A DNA stretch of 7,698 bases. It comes from an uncultured Methylobacillus sp. Lineage in GTDB: Bacteria > Pseudomonadota > Gammaproteobacteria > Burkholderiales > Methylophilaceae. Positions 1-4,657 of this stretch are shown here, piece after piece; within the stretch, counting starts at the first letter, position 1; every line of letters starts with the position of its first letter. The stretch spans positions 1 through 7,698 of the forward strand of contig CAMLDQ010000091.1 of assembly GCA_946478965.1 (NCBI GenBank), written 5' to 3'. The position numbers and the translations under genes are program-made. The notes beneath the pieces were generated by a model. That model was not told the DNA's origin. It made no database searches and worked only from the letters and a program-made list of their open reading frames with translations.

Positions 1-57
1 GCCAGCCGCAAGCGCGATGTCGAAAAACTCTGGCTGACGGCGATGTATACGTTCTAA
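1..57 (+). CDS. C-terminal end of an unidentified protein (partial)
   Basis: The first 18 codons are open in frame 1 and end at a TAA at 55-57. They give a peptide ending in ...DVEKLWLTAMYTF. The start lies outside the window. Frame 1 is preferred because its stop lies 26 bases before a strong intrinsic terminator on the same strand. Frame 3 also stays open to about position 74 and frame 2 stops at 36, so the frame is not certain. The visible residues match no family I can name, and no function is proposed. Confidence 0.45.
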   Translation, partial: ASRKRDVEKLWLTAMYTF

Positions 58-83
58 ACGGTACGGCGCGATAGCCCACTCAC

Positions 84-120
84 TCCCGGGAGCGCACATC
101 GTGTTCCCGGGATTTTTTTA
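84..120 (+). terminator. Rho-independent terminator of the upstream gene
   Basis: The arms TCCCGGGA (84-91) and TCCCGGGA (105-112) are perfectly complementary. Inner pairs allowing G-U (GCGC with GTGT) can extend the stem to about 12 bp around a 5-base loop. A run of seven T follows at 113-119. The T-run is only on the + side, so the terminator serves the gene ending at 57 and separates it from the DUF3135 gene. Confidence 0.88.
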
Positions 121-199
121 CCGTAGGCTTGACTGCGCTAACTACAAGTAAGACGATGGTAAGGACGTCGTTCCCGATTTTTCCCGATCAGGAGGCAGC

Positions 200-553
200 G
201 TGGCTGAAAACTTCAATTTCGATGAATGGTCCTGCCTGGCTAGAGTCGCACCGGACGAATTCGAGACCAGGCGCCATTCTGCAATCGAAAAACTGATTGC
301 CAACGGCACCAACGCCCGGCGCCTGCGCGGCTTGCAATGTCGTATCGATCTGGAGCGGATACGTGCGCGTACCCCGCTCAAAGCTTGCCTTCGCCTCTCC
401 TCCATGATGTGGGATTCGCTCGATCAGTGCCGAGGCGCGTTAAACCGCTTTACCGAAGTTACGGGACACTACGCCCCACCAAAAACTACAGCACACCTCC
501 CCCCCGAACAAAACGCAAAAATCCTGCCTTTTAAGCGCCCTGCCAAGCGCTGA
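200..553 (+). CDS. DUF3135 domain-containing protein, function unknown
   Basis: A 117-residue protein with a GTG start, chosen because a good Shine-Dalgarno AGGAGG (190-195) sits 4 bases upstream. Residues about 4-83 look like the small proteobacterial DUF3135 family. They show an N-terminal FDEW segment, a charged helical stretch, then RRLRGLQCRIDLER (40-53) and ACLRLSSMMWDSL (62-74), which in my recollection is the family's most conserved part. The tail from about residue 90 is rich in proline and basic residues and looks disordered. There is no signal peptide, membrane segment or metal-binding motif, so a small cytoplasmic protein is likely. The gene lies alone between a terminator and the sigma-54 promoter of the transporter operon, so it is probably not part of the nitrate operons. 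No sigma-70 promoter is convincing. The family assignment is from memory of its consensus; the function is unknown. Confidence 0.8.
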   Translation: MAENFNFDEWSCLARVAPDEFETRRHSAIEKLIANGTNARRLRGLQCRIDLERIRARTPLKACLRLSSMMWDSLDQCRGALNRFTEVTGHYAPPKTTAHLPPEQNAKILPFKRPAKR

Positions 554-572
554 CCACCACCGCTTTGTTTTA

Positions 573-607
573 GTGCATCCATCATGCATGTGCACCATAT
601 GCATGCA
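573..607 (+). promoter_or_regulatory. NtrC-type enhancer cluster upstream of the transporter operon
   Basis: Five TGCA cores fall within 34 bases (574, 585, 591, 600 and 604). The best NtrC-like site is 591-607, TGCAC-N7-ATGCA, one base away from the symmetric NtrC consensus TGCAC-N7-GTGCA. It is centred about 100 bases upstream of the start predicted for the sigma-54 promoter at 673-688, a normal enhancer distance. The TGCAT at 574-578 may be part of a weaker second site, but its spacing is not canonical. Confidence 0.62.
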
Positions 608-634
608 TTTCAAGCTGCAACTTCAGCCAAAATT

Positions 635-665
635 ACTCAAATAATTATTCATAATCAATTAAATA
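635..665 (+). promoter_or_regulatory. AT-rich region with two near-consensus IHF sites
   Basis: Compared with WATCAANNNNTTR, 635-647 (ACTCAA-ATAA-TTA) and 653-665 (AATCAA-TTAA-ATA) each differ at one position. The segment is very AT-rich and lies between the NtrC-like enhancer and the sigma-54 promoter, where IHF usually bends DNA to bring activator and polymerase together. Matches of this quality also arise by chance in AT-rich DNA. Confidence 0.4.
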
Positions 666-672
666 TAAATAC

Positions 673-688
673 TGGCCCGACAATTGCT
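673..688 (+). promoter_or_regulatory. Sigma-54 (RpoN) promoter of the transporter/kinase operon
   Basis: The sequence TGGCCCGACAATTGCT matches TGGCACGNNNNTTGCW at all but one of the defined positions. The invariant GG (674-675) and GC (686-687) have the required spacing. The predicted transcription start is near 699, giving a leader of about 33 bases before the ATG at 732. Confidence 0.85.
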
Positions 689-721
689 TTTACGCACGGC
701 CGCTTGAATTTTAAATTTGAT

Positions 722-725
722 GGAG
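722..725 (+). promoter_or_regulatory. Ribosome binding site choosing ATG 732
   Basis: GGAG ends 6 bases before ATG 732. In-frame alternatives TTG 717 and ATG 720 have only AT-rich DNA upstream and no Shine-Dalgarno, and would add MMEFA before the usual short N-terminus. Confidence 0.7.
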
Positions 726-731
726 TTTGCT

Positions 732-1943
732 ATGGATCGCAGTTTCTGGAAATCCGGTCACACCCCGACCCTGTTTTCCGCATTTCTTTATTTCGACCTG
801 TCATTCATGGTCTGGGTGCTGTTGGGGCCATTGGCGGTGCAGATCGCAGCCGACCTGCACCTCAGCCCCGCGCAAAAAGGCCTGATGGTGGCGACACCGG
901 TTCTCGCAGGTGCACTGTTGCGCGTCGTGATGGGCATCCTGGTGGATCATTTACGCCCCAAGAAAGCTGGCCTGGTCGGGCAAGTCATTGTGCTTGCAGC
1001 TCTGGCTGCCGCCTGGTTATTGGGCGTCAGCAGTTATCAGCAGGTGCTGCTGCTGGGCGTCGCTCTCGGCTTTGCCGGCGCTTCCTTCGCTGTCGCGCTC
1101 CCGCTGGCTTCGCGCTGGTATCCGCCCGAGCATCAGGGTACGGCCATGGGCATCGCCGGCGCAGGTAATTCCGGCACCGTGTTCGCTGCGCTCTTCGCAC
1201 CGACGCTGGCTCTCCATTACGGCTGGAACACCGTATTCGGTTTCGCCCTGATCCCGCTCAGCATCGCCTTCATTGTTTACATCCTGCTGGCCAAGGATTC
1301 CCCGGATAGCCCGCCACCGAAATCCCTGCAGCAATACATGGCTGTGCTGAAGGACAAGGATGCTTGGTGGTTCATGTTCTTCTATAGTGTCACTTTCGGT
1401 GGCTTTGTCGGTCTGGCACAATCCCTGACCATTTATTTCAACGACCAGTACGGCTTGCCTGCTGTGACGGCCGGCTACTTCACCGCAGCCTGCGTCTTCG
1501 CCGGTTCCGCAATTCGCCCCATCGGTGGTTTTGTTGCCGACCGCATCGGTGGCATCCGCAGCCTGCTCCTGATGTACGCGATTGCCGCGCTGTGCATCTT
1601 TACCGTCAGCTTTGGACTGGAAAGCCGCTGGCTTGCATTGGCTGTGTTCATGGCCGCAATGCTGTCCTTGGGGGCGGGTAATGGCGCCGTATTCCAGCTG
1701 GTACCGCAGCGCTTCCGCAAGGAAATTGGCGTGATGACCGGACTGGTCGGCATGGCCGGCGGCGTTGGCGGTTTCTACCTCGCCTCCAGCCTGGGTTATG
1801 CCAAGCAATTGACCGGCAATTACCAGATCGGCTTCCTGATTTTCGCTGGTCTGGCCGTGCTTGCCTTGCTTGGACTGCATGGCGTCAAGACGCGCTGGCG
1901 CACCACTTGGGGCTCCTCGGCTGTCACCAACGCCAAGGTGTAA
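732..1943 (+). CDS. narK: Nitrate/nitrite transporter, NarK/NasA family (MFS)
   Basis: A 403-residue inner-membrane protein of the major facilitator superfamily (nitrate/nitrite porter group), expected to have 12 transmembrane helices. In this group nitrate or nitrite enters by proton symport or nitrate/nitrite exchange. Family features visible are SAFLYFDLSFMVWVLLG in TM1 (16-32), an arginine in TM2 (R64) and another in the TM8 region (R262). These match in position the substrate-binding arginines of NarK. Two glycine-rich nitrate-signature stretches are AGAGNSGTVFAALFAP (142-157) and GLVGMAGGVGGFYL (337-350). GAGNGAVFQLVPQRF (314-328) is also typical. The length of about 400 residues is that of single-domain assimilatory transporters, not NarK fusions. 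A sigma-54 promoter with an NtrC-like enhancer precedes it, and the kinase/phosphatase gene follows after 9 bases. The assimilatory role is inferred from linkage to nirBD. The symbol nasA is also used for this type. Direction and preference for nitrate or nitrite cannot be read from sequence. Confidence 0.92.
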   Translation: MDRSFWKSGHTPTLFSAFLYFDLSFMVWVLLGPLAVQIAADLHLSPAQKGLMVATPVLAGALLRVVMGILVDHLRPKKAGLVGQVIVLAALAAAWLLGVSSYQQVLLLGVALGFAGASFAVALPLASRWYPPEHQGTAMGIAGAGNSGTVFAALFAPTLALHYGWNTVFGFALIPLSIAFIVYILLAKDSPDSPPPKSLQQYMAVLKDKDAWWFMFFYSVTFGGFVGLAQSLTIYFNDQYGLPAVTAGYFTAACVFAGSAIRPIGGFVADRIGGIRSLLLMYAIAALCIFTVSFGLESRWLALAVFMAAMLSLGAGNGAVFQLVPQRFRKEIGVMTGLVGMAGGVGGFYLASSLGYAKQLTGNYQIGFLIFAGLAVLALLGLHGVKTRWRTTWGSSAVTNAKV

Positions 1944-1952
1944 TCCGATCCC

Positions 1953-3650
1953 ATGCCTTTGAAGTTCAGCCTGGGTCAGGCAACGGAAACCGGCCCGCGT
2001 TCACGTAACGAGGACTTCTGCGGGGCTGTTACGCCTACCGCAGAAGCCCTTGCGGCAAAAGGGGCCTTGTTTGCCGTCGCTGACGGCGTATCCGGGGGGG
2101 CCGGCGGTCGTGAAGCCGCGGAAATGACCGTACGCGGCCTGCTCTCCGACTATTACGCCACGCCGGATACCTGGGAAGTCACGGCCGCGCTGGACAAAGT
2201 CATCGAGCCGCTTAACCGGTGGGTCATCGCGCAGGGCACGGCCAACCGCGACCTTACTGGCATGGCCAGCACGCTATCGCTGCTGGTATTGCGCGGAACA
2301 CGCTATTTCCTTGGCCATGTCGGCGACACCCGTATCTATCGGCTGCGCGGCAGCAACATGTCGCAACTCACGACCGACCACGTCTGGGACAGGCCGGATA
2401 TGCGCCACGTGCTCAAGCGCGCGATCGGTCTGGATGCCCATGTCGCGATGGATTACAGCGAAGGGCCAACCCAGCCAGGCGATATTTTCCTGCTGGTCAG
2501 CGACGGGGTTTGGGAAGCGCTGGGTGATCTGTCAATGCACCAGACGTTGCTGCTGCATCGCGACTATCCGCAACGCATCGCGGACGAACTGGTACGCAAA
2601 GCCCTGGTGGCCGGCGGCCAGGACAATGCCACTGCGATGGTGGTTCACGTCGAGGAATTACCCGGCGAAGATCTGGGAGACTTGCTGTCGGAAGGTCGCC
2701 AGCTCCGGCCGCCATCCAGAAAACTGGCTCCCGGCATGATTCTCGACGAATTCGAGATTCAAGAAGTGCTGCACGAATCCCGCGCCACATTAGTTTACCG
2801 TGCCCGTCATATGGAGACCGGACAGGTCGCGGTGATTAAAACCTTACAGCCCGCCTTGGCCGACGACCCCATTTCCTGCAACGGCCTGCTGCAGGAGGAA
2901 TGGCTAGCCAAGCGAGTAGTGGCACACTACTTCCCGCAGGTTCTGCCGTGCCCGGGACGCAGTTCCTTGTATTACGCCATGAGCTGGCACAAAGGCGAAA
3001 GCCTGGACAAAAAGCTGGAACATGGCCATTACTTTACCGCCGTAGAAGTCGCCGGGATCGGCATCCGCATGCTCAAGGGGCTCGCGGCGCTGCACCGGCT
3101 CAATATCCTGCATCGCGACATCAAGCCGGACAATCTCCATCTGGGTGAAGATGACCGCCTGCGCATTCTGGACATGGGCGTTGCGGTCAGCTTCGGCCTC
3201 GGCCAGGAAGCCATCGCACCTAATGCCGGCACGCCGAGTTACCTCGCGCCGGAATTGTTCGCCGCCAACGCCGTACCTTCGGTTTCGAGCGACCTGTATT
3301 CAGCAGGCGTCACCCTGTATCACCTGCTCACGCGCCATTATCCACACGGCGAAATCGAACCTTTTCAGCATCCGCGTTTCGGCGAGCCCATTCCTCCGAC
3401 ACGCTACCGGCCGGACTTGCCCGGTTGGCTGGAAAACATCCTGCTCAAGGCTTGCGCACGCGACCCTGAAGCTCGCTTCGAAACCGCGGAAGAGTTTCTG
3501 CTGGCGTTAGAGCGTGGCGAGCATCAACCTCTCCTGCCGCCGCCACGCATGCCGCTGGTGCAGCGCAACCCATTGCTGCTATGGCAGGCGATTGCAGCCT
3601 TGTCGCTGATTGTGAATTTGCTGTTGATTTACCTGATTGCGGTGACATGA
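1953..3650 (+). CDS. Bifunctional PP2C-family phosphatase / Ser-Thr protein kinase, membrane-anchored
   Basis: A 565-residue fusion. Residues about 5-235 form a PP2C (PPM) phosphatase with metal-binding motifs RNEDF (18-22), ADGVSGGAGG (43-52), GDTRIYRLR (124-132), SDGVWEALGD (183-192) and GGQDNAT (221-227). The metal-ligand acidic residues D44, D184 and D224 are present. Residues about 265-520 form a eukaryotic-like kinase with K296 (VAVIK), a helix-C glutamate at 315 or 316, HRDIKPDN (387-394), DMG in place of DFG (407-409), APE (432-434) and SSDLYSAG (445-452). The glycine-rich loop is not recognisable: residues 272-284 contain no glycine. A hydrophobic helix at about 541-563 ends the protein and probably anchors it with both domains in the cytoplasm. 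It starts 9 bases after the transporter stop, with no clear Shine-Dalgarno, so co-transcription and translational coupling are likely. As I recall, similar fusions adjoin nitrate transporter and nirBD genes in Pseudomonas. The substrate is unknown; regulation of nitrate/nitrite uptake or reduction is an inference from position. Confidence 0.9.
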   Translation: MPLKFSLGQATETGPRSRNEDFCGAVTPTAEALAAKGALFAVADGVSGGAGGREAAEMTVRGLLSDYYATPDTWEVTAALDKVIEPLNRWVIAQGTANRDLTGMASTLSLLVLRGTRYFLGHVGDTRIYRLRGSNMSQLTTDHVWDRPDMRHVLKRAIGLDAHVAMDYSEGPTQPGDIFLLVSDGVWEALGDLSMHQTLLLHRDYPQRIADELVRKALVAGGQDNATAMVVHVEELPGEDLGDLLSEGRQLRPPSRKLAPGMILDEFEIQEVLHESRATLVYRARHMETGQVAVIKTLQPALADDPISCNGLLQEEWLAKRVVAHYFPQVLPCPGRSSLYYAMSWHKGESLDKKLEHGHYFTAVEVAGIGIRMLKGLAALHRLNILHRDIKPDNLHLGEDDRLRILDMGVAVSFGLGQEAIAPNAGTPSYLAPELFAANAVPSVSSDLYSAGVTLYHLLTRHYPHGEIEPFQHPRFGEPIPPTRYRPDLPGWLENILLKACARDPEARFETAEEFLLALERGEHQPLLPPPRMPLVQRNPLLLWQAIAALSLIVNLLLIYLIAVT

Positions 3651-3656
3651 GTCATG

Positions 3657-3689
3657 GAATGCACAATATCGGTGCATTCGGGAATGCAC
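3657..3689 (+). promoter_or_regulatory. NtrC binding site with a third half-site, upstream of cobA-nirBD
   Basis: The 17-mer TGCACAATATCGGTGCA (3660-3676) is a perfect match to the symmetric NtrC consensus TGCAC-N7-GTGCA, and its arms extend to GAATGCAC/GTGCATTC (8 bp each). A third copy of GAATGCAC lies at 3682-3689. The full site lies at about -135 to -119 from the predicted sigma-54 start near 3795, and the extra half-site at about -110. There is no T-run behind the hairpin, so it is a protein site and not a terminator. It begins 7 bases after the kinase gene's stop. Confidence 0.8.
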
Positions 3690-3738
3690 TCTGCCTTTAT
3701 TTCGGGCACGAATTCCCGCCACCGAAGCCATCGCAACT

Positions 3739-3751
3739 TAACTGATTGATA
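3739..3751 (-). promoter_or_regulatory. IHF binding site between NtrC site and sigma-54 promoter
   Basis: TAACTGATTGATA matches YAANNNNTTGATW, the reverse complement of the IHF consensus WATCAANNNNTTR, at every defined position. It lies about 50 bases upstream of the predicted start, midway between enhancer and promoter, as in known IHF-assisted sigma-54 promoters. Confidence 0.65.
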
Positions 3752-3768
3752 TTTATGTTATTAATTTC

Positions 3769-3784
3769 TGGCATCCGATTTGCT
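3769..3784 (+). promoter_or_regulatory. Sigma-54 (RpoN) promoter of the cobA-nirB-nirD operon
   Basis: TGGCATCCGATTTGCT has GG (3770-3771) and GC (3782-3783) at exact -24/-12 spacing and fits TGGCAY-N5-TTGCT. The predicted start is near 3795, giving a leader of about 79 bases to ATG 3874. The perfect NtrC and IHF sites upstream support the call. Confidence 0.82.
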
Positions 3785-3808
3785 ATATCAAATTACAGGG
3801 CACCGTTT

Positions 3809-3826
3809 TATCAACCATATCAACCA
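3809..3826 (+). repeat. Tandem 9-base repeat in the cobA leader
   Basis: TATCAACCA occurs twice in direct succession in the predicted 5' leader. A further TAAACC (3835-3840) is complementary to GGTTTA (3867-3872), which lies directly before the cobA start codon. The repeats may be chance or may allow alternative leader pairings near the weak ribosome binding site GGAAG (3859-3863). Confidence 0.6.
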
Positions 3827-3873
3827 CATGGCTATAAACCGGGAGTCGCAGTCAAAATGGAAGATTGGTTTAG

Positions 3874-4626
3874 ATGAAAGTGGGCAAAGTTACTCTGATT
3901 GGTGCAGGCCCAGGCGATCCGGAGTTGCTGACGCTCAAGGCCGTACGCGCGCTTGGCGAAGCTGATGTGGTTCTGGTAGACGATCTGGTCAACCGTGAAA
4001 TTCTGCGCCACGCGCCACAGGCAAGGATCGTCGAGGTCGGCAAGCGCGGGGGTTGCAAATCCACGCCCCAGCATTTCATCAATCGCATGATGGTGGCGCT
4101 GGCGGAACAAGGACAGCACGTCGTGCGCCTGAAGGGCGGCGATGCCTTTCTGTTCGGACGTGGCGGAGAAGAGTTGCTTGCCATGCGTGCCGCCGGTATT
4201 GAATGCCGGGCCATTCCTGGCATTACCAGCGGTACTGCGGTGCCGGCTACTCTCGGTATCCCGGTCACGCATCGCGAATTCACCCATGGAGTCACCTTCG
4301 TCACCGGCCATACGCAGAATGGCCAGCCTGTGTGCTGGCGTGCATTGGTCGAGGGCGGTACGACCCTGGTGATCTACATGGGAATGAAGAATCTGCCGGA
4401 TATCGTTTCCGGCCTGCAGGAAGCGGGCATGCCTTCCGACACACCCGCTTGTGCAATCCAGCAAGGAACGCTTCCTGAACAGAAGCAAGTGGTTACTACA
4501 CTAGCGACGCTACCAATGGCGGTGCGTCAAGCCGGTCTGGGCAGTCCGGCTTTGATCGTGGTGGGCAGCGTGGTCCACCTGGCGCAAAGCGCAGCATTGA
4601 ACAGTGCGTTGAAGGCGGCAGCCTGA
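3874..4626 (+). CDS. cobA: Uroporphyrinogen-III C-methyltransferase (SUMT)
   Basis: A cytoplasmic enzyme that methylates uroporphyrinogen III at C-2 and C-7 using two S-adenosylmethionine to give precorrin-2, the precursor of siroheme and cobalamin. The 250-residue length is that of single-function SUMT, without the CysG N-terminal dehydrogenase/ferrochelatase domain. Family motifs are VTLIGAGPGDPELLTLKA (6-23), RLKGGDAFLFGRGGEE (85-100), IPGITSGTAVPATLGIPVTH (114-133) and YMGM (168-171). The aspartates D36-D37 follow the second strand of the Rossmann-like half. The ATG is preceded by GGAAG, 10 bases away, a weak site; no better start exists because the protein already begins at the usual N-terminus. 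It is the first gene of the sigma-54-dependent operon and lies 31 bases before nirB, so its likely purpose is siroheme for NirB. Precorrin-2 oxidation and iron insertion must be encoded elsewhere. The symbol nasF or cysG is sometimes used for such genes. Confidence 0.93.
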   Translation: MKVGKVTLIGAGPGDPELLTLKAVRALGEADVVLVDDLVNREILRHAPQARIVEVGKRGGCKSTPQHFINRMMVALAEQGQHVVRLKGGDAFLFGRGGEELLAMRAAGIECRAIPGITSGTAVPATLGIPVTHREFTHGVTFVTGHTQNGQPVCWRALVEGGTTLVIYMGMKNLPDIVSGLQEAGMPSDTPACAIQQGTLPEQKQVVTTLATLPMAVRQAGLGSPALIVVGSVVHLAQSAALNSALKAAA

Positions 4627-4644
4627 CGCAGCTATTGGATAGAC

Positions 4645-4649
4645 AGGAG
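4645..4649 (+). promoter_or_regulatory. Ribosome binding site choosing ATG 4658 for nirB
   Basis: AGGAG ends 8 bases before ATG 4658. The in-frame GTG at 4649 overlaps this site and has no Shine-Dalgarno of its own, so the longer version is unlikely. Confidence 0.8.
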
Positions 4650-4657
4650 TGAGTATC

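Noticed and set aside
129..157. Possible sigma-70 promoter (TTGACT at 129-134) for the DUF3135 gene
   Set aside because: The -35 is good, but no acceptable -10 hexamer is found at 16-18 base spacing.
171..188. Direct repeat TTCCCGAT, two copies 10 bases apart, upstream of the DUF3135 gene
   Set aside because: It is only two short copies and has no link to a known operator, so chance is sufficient.
584..1168. A 194-codon + strand frame overlapping the start of the transporter gene
   Set aside because: It would run through the sigma-54 promoter and translates to arginine/glycine-rich sequence out of frame with the transporter, so it is a shadow frame.
1017..1880. A 287-codon open frame on the minus strand inside the transporter gene
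   Set aside because: It is antisense to a clearly recognised transporter, its translation is a low-complexity mix of charged residues and A/G/Q without a family signature, and long antisense frames are common in GC-rich coding DNA.
3679..3718. Inverted repeat CGGGAAT / ATTCCCG behind the kinase gene as a terminator
   Set aside because: The 26-base loop is large, no T-run follows, and the arms overlap the NtrC half-sites. An intrinsic terminator is not supported.
3832..4488. A 218-codon minus-strand open frame across the cobA start
   Set aside because: It overlaps the SUMT catalytic motifs and the operon leader in antisense and resembles no family.
4649..4657. GTG at 4649 as the nirB start
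   Set aside because: The codon lies within the AGGAG ribosome site that correctly serves ATG 4658.
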